A stretch of 64,000 nt of DNA from UBA3102 sp964413055 (GTDB taxonomy: Bacteria > Bacillota > Desulfotomaculia > Desulfotomaculales > Pelotomaculaceae). Location: assembly GCA_964413055.1 (NCBI GenBank), contig CAYPRB010000003.1, positions 1 to 64,000 on the forward strand, written 5' to 3'. Made by a program: the position numbers and the translations under genes. Of this stretch, positions 17,924 through 26,079 are shown in pieces (within the stretch, counting starts at the first letter, position 1; each line of letters opens with the position of its first letter). The notes beneath the pieces were generated by a model that was given only the letters and a program-made list of their open reading frames with translations, ran no database searches and was not told where the DNA came from.

Positions 17924-19546
17924 ATGCTTGGAATATTTCATAAGCTTAAATTTAAAAAGAAATATTTTAATTTGCGCACTAAAATTGTGGTTCTTTCCTT
18001 TGGTTCTGTATTGCTGGCAATTTTAGTCGGAGGGTTTATAGTTGTAGAAAAAATATCTGATACTATGGAAAAAGAGATTGGAATGCGTGCAATGGCCATA
18101 GCACGTACCATAGCGCAATATGAAGAAATTAAAAATAATATCGGCAGTCCTGACGGCATGGATAAAATTCAGCCGCTTACCGAGCGTACCCGCCTTGCCA
18201 CTGGTGTTGAATATATTGTAGTAGTTGATATGGAAGGCATTCGTTATTCTCATCCGGTTGAAGAAAGAATTGGTATAAAATTTTCCGGGCCTGACCTTGG
18301 GCCAGCCCTTGCTAACAATGAATATGTCTCCAGGGCTGAAGGTGTCCTTGGTCCGTCTGTACGCGCGTTTGTCCCGGTAAAAGTGGACGAGGGAACACGT
18401 CAGGTGGGAGTAGTGATCGTTGGGATTTTGACTCCGACCATAGGCAGTATATTAAGAACGATAAATATTCAACTTTATAGTTCATTAGCATCCGGCTTGA
18501 TTGTAGGTTTGTTGGGGTCACTGTATTTGGCCAAACAAATTAAAAGTGCCATGTTCAGTCTTGAGCCGGAAGAAATTGCAAGGCTGTTAGAGGAACGGGT
18601 GGCTATATTTCAAGCCATGGGTGAAGGTATTATTGCCATTGATAATAAGAGCCGTATAACCATAGCAAATGACGAAGCATTACGTATCCTGAATAAAAGT
18701 AGTGAAGAAATAATTGGTCGTGATGTAAATGATGTAATTCCCAATACTCATCTTCCGGAAGTTTTACAAACCAGGCAAGCTCAAAATAATTGTGAAATGT
18801 TTTTAAATGACACTATTGTACTTGTAAACCGGGTGCCGGTTATTTATGGAGGGGAAATAGTTGGTGCTGTTTCTACTTTTCAGGATAAAACAGAAGTAAA
18901 TAGATTGGCAGAGGAGTTAACCGGCGTTAAGGCTTTTGTAGAAGCTCTGAGAGTTCAAAGTCACGAGCATATGAATAAATTGCATACTATAGCCGGTCTT
19001 GTCCAGTTGGAAAAATACGAGCAGGCATTAGATTATATTTTCGATGTCACTGAAGAACAGCAGAAAGTTACCAGATTTTTAACTAAAAATATTTTTGACA
19101 GCAGTGTTGCCGGCTTGCTTTTAGGTAAATACAGCCGGGCTAAGGAACTCAAAATAAATTTTGAAATTGATCTTGATACAAAGTTGAAAGAATTGCCACT
19201 GCGTTTGGAAGCAGGCGATTTAGTTTTAATAATAGGAAATTTGATAGAAAATGCTTTTGATGCAGTTCGCCAAAAAGAATCTGACAGTCGCAGTCGCAAC
19301 GTGTATTTCGGTATGTTTGATAGTTTTCAGCAAGTGATCATAAAAGTAAGTGACCAGGGTTGCGGAATTCCAATGGCTGAGCGTGAAAAAATATTTTATC
19401 ACGGCTTTACCACAAAAGGGGCAGAAAGCCGGGGATTAGGATTGTACTTGGTAAAAAGATGTATAGATTTGGCCGGAGGTTCCATTTCTGTAAGTTGTCC
19501 TAAAAAGGGCGGGACCGAATTTATAATTTGTTTGCCAAAGAATTAA
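17924..19546 (+). CDS. CitA/DcuS-type sensor histidine kinase
   Basis: This is a 540-aa membrane sensor kinase. A transmembrane segment at about 20-42 and another near 180-205 enclose an extracytoplasmic PAS/sCache domain. A cytoplasmic PAS domain follows (around 225-325, GEGIIAIDNKSRITIANDEA). The phospho-acceptor His is in QSHEHMNKLHTIAGL near residue 347. The HATPase domain has the N box LIENAFDAV, and G boxes in DQGCGIP and RGLGLYLVK. The CitA/DcuS family senses citrate or C4-dicarboxylates such as fumarate, malate and succinate, which are the intermediates of the pathway encoded downstream. The response regulator follows after 38 bp. The actual ligand is not shown by the sequence. Confidence 0.88.
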   Translation: MLGIFHKLKFKKKYFNLRTKIVVLSFGSVLLAILVGGFIVVEKISDTMEKEIGMRAMAIARTIAQYEEIKNNIGSPDGMDKIQPLTERTRLATGVEYIVVVDMEGIRYSHPVEERIGIKFSGPDLGPALANNEYVSRAEGVLGPSVRAFVPVKVDEGTRQVGVVIVGILTPTIGSILRTINIQLYSSLASGLIVGLLGSLYLAKQIKSAMFSLEPEEIARLLEERVAIFQAMGEGIIAIDNKSRITIANDEALRILNKSSEEIIGRDVNDVIPNTHLPEVLQTRQAQNNCEMFLNDTIVLVNRVPVIYGGEIVGAVSTFQDKTEVNRLAEELTGVKAFVEALRVQSHEHMNKLHTIAGLVQLEKYEQALDYIFDVTEEQQKVTRFLTKNIFDSSVAGLLLGKYSRAKELKINFEIDLDTKLKELPLRLEAGDLVLIIGNLIENAFDAVRQKESDSRSRNVYFGMFDSFQQVIIKVSDQGCGIPMAEREKIFYHGFTTKGAESRGLGLYLVKRCIDLAGGSISVSCPKKGGTEFIICLPKN

Positions 19547-19584
19547 TGTTGAACAAGTTTTTAAATGGGAGGTATTATAAGTAA

Positions 19585-20262
19585 GTGTCACAAATTGAGG
19601 TTCTTATTACCGAGGATGACCCGATGGTTATAGAAGTTAACAGGGGATTTGTTAATGCAGTTTCCGGTTTCAATGTAATTGGCGTAGCCCGTAACGGTCG
19701 CGAAGCTATTGATATGATTAAAGAAACCAAACCGGACTTGGTTTTATTGGATATTTATCTTCCGGATATGGACGGTTTGTCCACGCTCCAAGAGATCAGG
19801 CGTTTTGGGCTTCCAACCGACGTGATTTTAGTTACTGCCGCCCAAGATGCGGAAACCATTCAAAGTGTATTTCGGTACGGTGCTATAGATTACATAGTTA
19901 AGCCTTTTAAGTTTGCTCGTCTCAAGTCAGCGCTTAACTGTTACTCCACTTTACATAACAGGTTTAAGCGCCGGTGCCAAATGAACCAGGCTGAAATTGA
20001 CAGTATGGCATTGAGTCGGGGGCAACAGATAGAAGAAAGTGTACCGAAAGGACTTAACGAAATTACCCTGAAACAGGTATATCTTCATTTATTAAAAGAA
20101 GGAGCGGCCCTTTCGGCTGAAGAAGTGGCTGAAGGGGTAGGATTAGCCAGGGTAACTGCCAGAAGGTATCTTGATTATTTAGAGAAATCAGGCAAGGTGG
20201 TATTGGAACTGCAATACGGTTCGGTCGGAAGGCCGATAAATCGTTATCGAACTTTAGAGTAA
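19585..20262 (+). CDS. CitB/DcuR-type response regulator
   Basis: This 225-aa response regulator has a receiver domain (residues 1-125) with the acidic pair EDD, the phospho-acceptor Asp near residue 55 in LVLLDIYLPDMDG, the conserved Thr in LVTAA and Lys in IVKPF. The C-terminal helix-turn-helix includes LSAEEVAEGVGLARVTARRYLDYL, characteristic of the CitB/DcuR group. The start is GTG at 19585, 12 bp after GGGAGG. It is the partner of the kinase just upstream. Targets are unknown; the adjoining binding-protein gene and the dicarboxylate genes are plausible. Confidence 0.88.
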   Translation: MSQIEVLITEDDPMVIEVNRGFVNAVSGFNVIGVARNGREAIDMIKETKPDLVLLDIYLPDMDGLSTLQEIRRFGLPTDVILVTAAQDAETIQSVFRYGAIDYIVKPFKFARLKSALNCYSTLHNRFKRRCQMNQAEIDSMALSRGQQIEESVPKGLNEITLKQVYLHLLKEGAALSAEEVAEGVGLARVTARRYLDYLEKSGKVVLELQYGSVGRPINRYRTLE

Positions 20263-20295
20263 AGTGTATTAATAACTAATTAAAATATAAGGCCG

Positions 20296-21351
20296 GTGAG
20301 CAGAATTAAAAATATCATCTGCTTAATAAGTATGATTTTTATTTTTTTTATTTTTAGTTTAGGTTGCAGTCAAAGGGTTGTAGACTTGGAACAAGTTAAC
20401 CCAGCAGAAAAAATAGTAATTAAGTTTTCACATGTGGTGGCGGAAAATACTCCCAAGGGTATGGCTGCACAACGTTTTGCAAATCTTGTTAAGGAGCGTA
20501 CCGGCGGGAGGGTGGAAGTTCAAGTATTTCCCAACTCAACACTCTATAAAGACGGGGAGGAGATTGAAGCTCTGCAATCAGGAGCGGTACAAATTATTGC
20601 ACCGGCAGCGTCAAAACTTTCAGCTTTAGACCCTAGATGGCAGTTGTTGGACCTGCCTTACGCCTTTGCTGATGAAGATGCCGTTCATAAAGTAATGGGA
20701 GGTCAGATAGGCGGTAGATTGTTTGATGGTTTAAGGCAATACAACATCCAGGCACTGGCTTTTTGGGACAGTGGTTTTAAACAAATGACCAATAATGTGC
20801 AGCCATTGGCAAACAGGAATGATTTTGAAGGATTGTCTTTCCGGGTTATGATCAACAGTCAGGTTTTAAAAAAACAATTTGAATATTTAGGAGCACGACC
20901 GGTAGAAGGGCTTTTCAGTAATTTATATCATGATTTAGAAACGTGTAAGGTTCACGGTGAAGAAAATACTTTATCGAATATATATTCAAAAAAGCTTTTT
21001 AAAGTGCAGCCATTCCTTACTATATCCAACCATGGCTATATGGGGTACGTGGTTATGACCAACTTTGAATTTTGGTCTGGATTACCTGAGAAAGTGCGAA
21101 AGGTCTTAGAAGATACTTTACTAGAGGTTACTGAATGGGAACGTGAACGAGCTTTAAAAATGAACCAGGAAGGGTTAGAGCAGATTATATCATCCGAGAT
21201 GGTGCAAATACATTATCAAACTGAGGCAGAAAAAGAGTCGTGGATAAATGTATTAAGTCCAATTTATTACGAATTCAAGAAAACTTACGGTGAAGATATG
21301 GTAAGTATGATTGAACACTTACTGAATAATGAAAGAAATCACCGTCCTTAG
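20296..21351 (+). CDS. dctP: DctP-type dicarboxylate-binding lipoprotein
   Basis: This is a 351-aa extracytoplasmic solute-binding protein of the TRAP/DctP family. It has a signal peptide with lipobox FSLGC (Cys at residue 24), so it should be a membrane-anchored lipoprotein. The mature part starts IVIKFSHVVAENTPKGMAAQRFANLVKERTGGRV and has the DctP core LDLPYAF and SFRVMINSQVLKKQFEYLGARPV. The start is GTG at 20296. No TRAP membrane subunits (dctQ, dctM) are nearby. In Bacillus subtilis, the binding protein DctB works as a co-sensor with DctS. The arrangement kinase, regulator, binding protein suggests the same role here, by analogy only. Confidence 0.85.
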   Translation: MSRIKNIICLISMIFIFFIFSLGCSQRVVDLEQVNPAEKIVIKFSHVVAENTPKGMAAQRFANLVKERTGGRVEVQVFPNSTLYKDGEEIEALQSGAVQIIAPAASKLSALDPRWQLLDLPYAFADEDAVHKVMGGQIGGRLFDGLRQYNIQALAFWDSGFKQMTNNVQPLANRNDFEGLSFRVMINSQVLKKQFEYLGARPVEGLFSNLYHDLETCKVHGEENTLSNIYSKKLFKVQPFLTISNHGYMGYVVMTNFEFWSGLPEKVRKVLEDTLLEVTEWERERALKMNQEGLEQIISSEMVQIHYQTEAEKESWINVLSPIYYEFKKTYGEDMVSMIEHLLNNERNHRP

Positions 21352-21361
21352 ACGGTGATTT
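21336..21361. terminator. terminator between dctP and lexA
   Basis: AAATCACCGTC (21336-21346) and GACGGTGATTT (21351-21361) form a perfect 11-bp stem with loop CTTA. The left arm and loop cover the end of dctP and its stop codon. It lies between convergent genes and could serve both. Confidence 0.75.
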
Positions 21362-21378
21362 TATAATATATGTATTTA

Positions 21379-21981
21379 TTAAATTTTTCGCACTAAACCG
21401 ATTACCTTGCCGAGGATCTGAGCGTCTGTAGTATAAATTGGTTCCATCAGGCTGTTTTCAGGTTGAAGGCGAATGCGCCTGTCTTCCTTGAATATTCTTT
21501 TGACGGTGGCTTCTTCTTCCATTAAGACAACTACGATTTCACCGTTATTGGCATCATTCTGGCGCCTTACAACTACCATATCCCCGTTTAAAATTCCAGC
21601 TTCAATCATGCTTTCACCACGTACTGTAAGCATGAAAAATTCACCGGTCCCTGTAAAATGAACGGGTAGGGGAAATATGTCCTCTTTATTTTCCACAGCC
21701 AAGAGAGGCATGCCTGCGGCTACCCTGCCAAGGAGTGGAACATTGATATATTCAATCCTTTCCCCTGCCGGACCGTCTAGAACTTCTATAGCTCTGGGTT
21801 TAGTTGCATCGCGTCTAAGATAGCCTTTTTCTTCAAGTTTTTTCAGATAGCCATGCACGGTGGAACTGGAGCTTAAACCTACGGCCTTGCCAATTTCCCT
21901 AACTGACGGAGGATAGCCCTTTTGATGAATTTTTTTCTTAATAACTTCTAGAATGGCTGCTTGTTTGGGGGTAAGATCCAT
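21379..21981 (-). CDS. lexA: LexA repressor
   Basis: This is a 200-aa SOS repressor and S24-family autoprotease. The N-terminal winged helix has KGYPPSVREIGKAVGLSSSSTVHGYLKKLEEKGYL. The self-cleavage site is Ala89-Gly90 in GRVAAGMPL, the catalytic Ser124 is in VRGESMIEAGI and the catalytic Lys161 in EEATVKRIF. All key residues are present. The start ATG is at 21981, preceded on the minus strand by a purine-rich ribosome site. Two SOS-box-like sequences lie in the intergenic region shared with the divergent sigma-54 activator, consistent with autoregulation. Confidence 0.95.
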   Translation of the reverse strand: MDLTPKQAAILEVIKKKIHQKGYPPSVREIGKAVGLSSSSTVHGYLKKLEEKGYLRRDATKPRAIEVLDGPAGERIEYINVPLLGRVAAGMPLLAVENKEDIFPLPVHFTGTGEFFMLTVRGESMIEAGILNGDMVVVRRQNDANNGEIVVVLMEEEATVKRIFKEDRRIRLQPENSLMEPIYTTDAQILGKVIGLVRKI

Positions 21982-22046
21982 TTTTATTTCACCTCTATTA
22001 ATATCAATTTATGCAATAAAGATTATAACATATTTTCAACATCAAG

Positions 22047-22060
22047 AAAACACTTGTTCG
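22047..22060. promoter_or_regulatory. candidate LexA (SOS) box 1
   Basis: AAAACACTTGTTCG matches 11 of 14 positions of the Firmicute SOS consensus CGAACRNRYGTTYG, with a perfect right half-site. It lies 66 bp upstream of the lexA start. Confidence 0.5.
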
Positions 22061-22096
22061 ATGACTATTCTTTTTAAGTATTTTTAATTTTTAGAA

Positions 22097-22110
22097 GGAA
22101 CATTCGTTTT
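22097..22110. promoter_or_regulatory. candidate LexA (SOS) box 2
   Basis: GGAACATTCGTTTT also matches 11 of 14 positions of the SOS consensus, keeping GAAC-N4-GTTT. It is nearer the sigma-54 activator (50 bp upstream of its ATG) and 116 bp from lexA. It may be a second operator or chance. Confidence 0.4.
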
Positions 22111-22160
22111 GCTGTCGAAATTATTAAATATTAAAGTTATTATTTGGGGGTGAGGCCGGA

Positions 22161-23861
22161 ATGCATAAGGTCAAGGTTGCCATTGTTGGAGCCGACCGGG
22201 ATGTTTATGAGTCGTTTAAGTCGTTGAGAGAGGTTGAAGTAGTCGGAATAGTTGATATTAATCAAATGGCTCCCGGATTTTTGACCGCACGTGAAGATAT
22301 TATACTGGTTACAGATGATATTGACGAGATCTTGAAATTTCCTGAACTGGATTTAATTATAGAAACAACCGGCAACCAAGAGATACAGAAACGCCTCAAT
22401 CAGAAAAAAAAAGCCAGGGTATCAATTATGGATATCCAGGGCGCAAATTTAATGGCCAAAGCGCTTAAGGAAAAAGAAGAATTATTAGAATTCAAAAAAA
22501 TTCAAGGTGAGTTATCTGCCATACTTAATTCTATGCAAGAAGCCATTGAAGTAGCCGATGTTAATGGAACTATAAAATATGTAAATCCCGCTTTCACAAG
22601 AATTACCGGTATACCTGAAGCAGATAGAATCGGTAAGAATGTTTTTAAATTATCGCCTGACGGTGCTCTGTCAACGGCAATTAAAACAGGTAAAATGGTT
22701 TTTGGACAAAGGACTAAAGTAGGAGGATGCAAGGCAGATGTTGTTTCCATTTCCAATCCGATAGTTGTTGACGGAAAAATGGAAGGCGGAGTCGTTGTAT
22801 TTCAACATTTTACTGATATGATGAATTTAATGGAGGAGTTAAAAAAAAGCACCACTATTATAGAGAATTTAACTAATAAGTTGGGACAGGTAACCACAAG
22901 CAAATATACATTCAGTGATATTATCGGTACCAGTGGTGAAATGAAAAGATGTATTAATCTAGCTGAAAAATCTGCTCAAAGCAATTCAACAGTGCTGCTT
23001 TTAGGCGAAAGCGGAACCGGTAAGGAGCTTTTCGCACATGCCATTCATGCTGCTTCCATACGTCGTGAAAATCCCTTTATTAAGGTGAATTGTGCGGCAA
23101 TACCGGAAACTTTACTTGAAAGTGAATTTTTTGGATACGCAAAAGGAGCCTTTACCGGGGCTGTAAAGTCTAAAATAGGTAAGTTTGAGTTGGCTCATGG
23201 CGGAACAATTTTTTTAGATGAAATCGGTGATATGAATCTTCTATTACAAGCTAAATTATTACGGGTATTGCAAGAAATGGAATTCGAGCGTGTTGGTGGA
23301 AATCAAACTATAAAAGTTGATGTAAGGGTTATTGCGGCTACAAACCGGAACTTACGTAAATTAATCAGAGAGGGTAAGTTCAGGGAAGACTTATATTACC
23401 GTTTGAATGTAGTTGAAATCACTGTGCCACCGTTAAGAGTGCACAAGGAAGACCTGCCGATTTTGGTAAATAATTTAATAATTAAATTAAACCGTAAATT
23501 AGGTAAGAGGGTAAGAGGGTTCTCTAAAGATGCCGGAGAAATATTGTTTAATTATGACTGGCCGGGTAATATCCGGGAACTTGAAAATGTTATTGAACGG
23601 GTTATAGTTACAGCTGATGACGAGTTGTTGACTAAAAAGAACCTCATCCAGCATGTCAACCAGTTTAGAATTTCACCGGAACGCAGTATTGATTTAATGC
23701 CTATTGACCAAATGGAAGAAATGTTGATACGTAAAGCAGTGTCTAAATATGGGAATTCAGTTGAGGGAAAGCGACGTGCGGCACAAGCTTTAAATATCTC
23801 CCTGGCAACCCTTTATAATAAATTAAAGAAAGTTAAACCAGTTAATAATTATAAAAATTAG
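22161..23861 (+). CDS. sigma-54-dependent activator of the propionate gene block
   Basis: This is a 566-aa enhancer-binding protein. The N-terminus (1-95, KVKVAIVGADRDVYESFKSL...LDLIIETTGN) looks like a Rossmann-type NAD(P)-binding fold, as in dehydrogenase-like domains. A PAS domain follows (about 120-220). The AAA+ domain has Walker A GESGTGKE (about 281), the sigma-54 contact loop GAFTGA (about 329), GTIFLDEIGDM and the R-finger region. It ends in a Fis-type helix-turn-helix. It stands directly upstream of a strong -24/-12 promoter and the fumarase genes. In Pelotomaculum thermopropionicum a regulator of this kind (MmcA) heads the mmc cluster, as I recall; this is probably its counterpart. 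The RBS GGGGGTGAGG is strong. Confidence 0.9.
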   Translation: MHKVKVAIVGADRDVYESFKSLREVEVVGIVDINQMAPGFLTAREDIILVTDDIDEILKFPELDLIIETTGNQEIQKRLNQKKKARVSIMDIQGANLMAKALKEKEELLEFKKIQGELSAILNSMQEAIEVADVNGTIKYVNPAFTRITGIPEADRIGKNVFKLSPDGALSTAIKTGKMVFGQRTKVGGCKADVVSISNPIVVDGKMEGGVVVFQHFTDMMNLMEELKKSTTIIENLTNKLGQVTTSKYTFSDIIGTSGEMKRCINLAEKSAQSNSTVLLLGESGTGKELFAHAIHAASIRRENPFIKVNCAAIPETLLESEFFGYAKGAFTGAVKSKIGKFELAHGGTIFLDEIGDMNLLLQAKLLRVLQEMEFERVGGNQTIKVDVRVIAATNRNLRKLIREGKFREDLYYRLNVVEITVPPLRVHKEDLPILVNNLIIKLNRKLGKRVRGFSKDAGEILFNYDWPGNIRELENVIERVIVTADDELLTKKNLIQHVNQFRISPERSIDLMPIDQMEEMLIRKAVSKYGNSVEGKRRAAQALNISLATLYNKLKKVKPVNNYKN

Positions 23862-23886
23862 AATCCTTATAAAATTCAGAAATACC

Positions 23887-23925
23887 ACTTATATCAAGGC
23901 GTAAGCGCTTATTCGTTCTATAAGT
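23887..23925. promoter_or_regulatory. nested palindrome, possible activator (UAS) site
   Basis: ACTTATA (23887-23893) and TATAAGT (23919-23925) flank the perfect palindrome TAAGCGCTTA (23902-23911), all on nearly one centre. It lies about 170 bp upstream of the -24/-12 promoter, a normal distance for a sigma-54 enhancer. No T run follows, so a simple terminator is less likely. Confidence 0.45.
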
Positions 23926-24074
23926 TAGAATGTTGCTTGATTTAATAAGAGTGTGTTTATAGTTTTTTGTTCATGTGACCAGGACTGCATTTACCGTCAA
24001 TATTTCAGTAATAGTCAGGCTTGCAGGGATTGGTGGAAAATAAAGGAGCGAATTATTCAGCAAGATTTTGTCGA

Positions 24075-24090
24075 TGGTACGAATCTTGCT
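24075..24090 (+). promoter_or_regulatory. sigma-54 (-24/-12) promoter of the propionate block
   Basis: TGGTACGAATCTTGCT matches the sigma-54 consensus TGGCACG-N4-TTGCW with one mismatch. GG (24076-24077) and GC (24088-24089) are separated by exactly 10 bp. The start of transcription would be near 24101, about 46 bp before the fumarase alpha start. The activator gene carrying GAFTGA lies immediately upstream. Confidence 0.85.
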
Positions 24091-24146
24091 TTTATTATTT
24101 ATGAAATGAAATATATACGCACCATATAGTAAAGGGGGGAGTTGTA

Positions 24147-24989
24147 ATTAAAACTGTTAATACTGCTGCTATCACAGAAGCTGTAGCTAGGCTTTGCCAG
24201 GATGCTAACTTCAACTTGGGTAATGATGTTATGGAAAGTTTTAAGCAATCTTATGAAAAGGAGGTATCACTTACCGGGAAAGAGATACTTCAGCAACTGG
24301 TTGAGAATGCAGAAATTGCTTGTGAAGAAAAGGTACCGATGTGTCAAGATACCGGATATGCAGTTATATTTGTAGAATTGGGCCAGGATGTCCGTATTGA
24401 AGGCGGTGATTTTTACGAGGCGATTAACGAGGGAGTAAGGAGAGGTTACACTGAAGGCTACCTCAGAAAATCAATCGTGAGTCATCCGCTGGAACGCAAG
24501 AATACCGGTGATAATACTCCGGCGGTTATCCATACTAAAATTGTCCCGGGAGATAATTTGCGTATTATTGTTGCTCCTAAAGGTGGCGGGAGCGAAAACA
24601 TGAGTGCGTTTAAGATGTTAAGGCCGGCTGATGGTATAGAAGGGGTTAAGGATTTTGTGATTGATACTGTAAGAAAAGCCGGGCCGAATCCATGTCCACC
24701 GGTAGTTGTTGGAGTGGGTGTTGGAGGAACATTTGAAAAATCCGCCCAACTGGCAAAGGAAGCACTGTTAAGGGAATTAGGGGAGAAAAGCAAGCATCCC
24801 GATATCGCAAAATTGGAAGAAGAATTGTTTGAGGAGATTAATAAACTGGGGATTGGCCCGCAGGGTCTTGGAGGAAGAACAACCGCTTTGGCAGTACACG
24901 TGGAAATATATGCCGCTCATATTGCCAGTCTGCCTGTGGCTGTAAATCTTAACTGCCATGCTGCGAGACATAAAGAGGTTGTTTTTTAA
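24147..24989 (+). CDS. fumA: class I fumarase, alpha (N-terminal) subunit
   Basis: This is the iron-sulfur fumarate hydratase alpha subunit, converting fumarate to malate. It has the three conserved cluster cysteines: VPMCQDTGYA, GPNPCPPVVVGVG and VNLNCHAARH. Homology to the family N-terminus begins at KTVNTAAITEAVARLCQDANF, which lies upstream of the first ordinary start (TTG 24216, already inside the conserved region). The only plausible initiation codon before it is ATT at 24147, spaced 5-6 bp from AAAGGGGGGAG (24131-24141). It gives 280 aa, the normal length. Use of ATT is rare. A sequencing error in the start codon is the alternative. The beta subunit follows after 54 bp. Confidence 0.85.
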   Translation: MKTVNTAAITEAVARLCQDANFNLGNDVMESFKQSYEKEVSLTGKEILQQLVENAEIACEEKVPMCQDTGYAVIFVELGQDVRIEGGDFYEAINEGVRRGYTEGYLRKSIVSHPLERKNTGDNTPAVIHTKIVPGDNLRIIVAPKGGGSENMSAFKMLRPADGIEGVKDFVIDTVRKAGPNPCPPVVVGVGVGGTFEKSAQLAKEALLRELGEKSKHPDIAKLEEELFEEINKLGIGPQGLGGRTTALAVHVEIYAAHIASLPVAVNLNCHAARHKEVVF

Positions 24990-25043
24990 TATTTTCAAAC
25001 ATTAATTATTTAAATTGTCATAAAAAAAGGGAGGTGAAAACGT

Positions 25044-25598
25044 TTGACCCAAATCAAGCTTACAACGCCATTATCTGATGATGTAGTAGAAAAACTGAGG
25101 ATTGGACAGCGGGTATCTATAAGCGGTAAGATTTATACCGGACGGGATGCTGCTCATAAAAAGCTTGTAGAGTTACTTGAACAAGGGAAAGAGCTGCCTT
25201 TTGATCCGAAAGGTCAAATTATATATTATGTTGGTCCTACTCCGGCAAAACCAGGAAAGGTTATCGGCTCAGCCGGTCCGACTACCAGTTACCGGATGGA
25301 TCCCTACGCCCCGAAGCTTTATGAAGTGGGACTTAAAGCTACTATAGGTAAGGGACGCAGGTCACCGGAAGTGATTAACGCCATGAAGGAATTCAAAGGT
25401 GTTTATTTAACCGCGGTAGGTGGCGCGGCAGCATTGATAGCCCGGAGTATCAAAGAGGCAAAAGTTATTGCTTATCCTGAATTGGGGCCTGAAGCCGTTC
25501 GCGAGTTGGTGGTGGAGGATTTTCCGGTAATCGTGGTAAATGATACTCTTGGTGGCGATTTATATGATGAGGGTATAAAAATATACGCAGCCAAGTAG
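25044..25598 (+). CDS. fumB: class I fumarase, beta (C-terminal) subunit
   Basis: This 184-aa subunit completes the two-subunit iron-sulfur fumarase. It starts TQIKLTTPLSDDVVEKLRIGQRVSISGKIYTGRDAAHKKL and has the family's YVGPTPAKPGKVIGSAGPTTSYRMD, with GKG and GAAALIARSIK further on. TTG start at 25044 after GGGAGGTG. In one-chain class I fumarases these two parts are fused; split subunits are common in Firmicutes and archaea. Confidence 0.92.
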   Translation: MTQIKLTTPLSDDVVEKLRIGQRVSISGKIYTGRDAAHKKLVELLEQGKELPFDPKGQIIYYVGPTPAKPGKVIGSAGPTTSYRMDPYAPKLYEVGLKATIGKGRRSPEVINAMKEFKGVYLTAVGGAAALIARSIKEAKVIAYPELGPEAVRELVVEDFPVIVVNDTLGGDLYDEGIKIYAAK

Positions 25599-26079
25599 CA
25601 TCAATTTTGGTTTAAATCGATAATATCACGGCAGTCAATGCCCGGGGAGATATATACAGTATATACCAGGAGAGATTTATGTTTAGTAAAGAAAATATAT
25701 TTTTTTAAAGTGGAGATGTTGTGCCCGACCGGTGAATATGTCAGGTTGGGCTAGACTTTTTGAAGAATACCAGCATGTATGTAAATTGCTGTTATACAAT
25801 GTGCTGTATGATATTTTGCCAGGTTACCCAGTCTTTTCATAAAAACATTAACAAAAAATAGGTAACGGAGGGAGGGGTGAAAATATCGCGGGAAAGCAGT
25901 AATACTGTTAGGAGTCCGGTATATTAAAAGATAAACTGTTAGAAAAGTTATTGTGGTTTTCTATTTTTATTATCAAGAGGGTAAAGGGATTTAATGTGCA
26001 ACGAGATAAAGATGTTAACATTACCTGTTAATACCTGATAACTTAAGCGTATAAACGACCAGAGGGGAGAGATTAGCCA
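25599..26079. other. 481-bp intergenic region before sucC
   Basis: No protein gene is recognised here. It holds an inverted repeat TATATAC-A-GTATATA (25651-25665). It also has a 16-codon open frame from GTG 25877 to TAA 25927 behind a strong GGAGGGAGGG, which could be a leader peptide or chance. No U-tailed terminator and no -24/-12 site were found. Its length inside an otherwise tight operon suggests an internal promoter or regulatory leader. Confidence 0.4.

Noticed and set aside
25877..25927. 16-codon leader peptide gene before sucC
   Set aside because: Only the ribosome-site match supports it. It is noted in the intergenic entry but not called as a gene.
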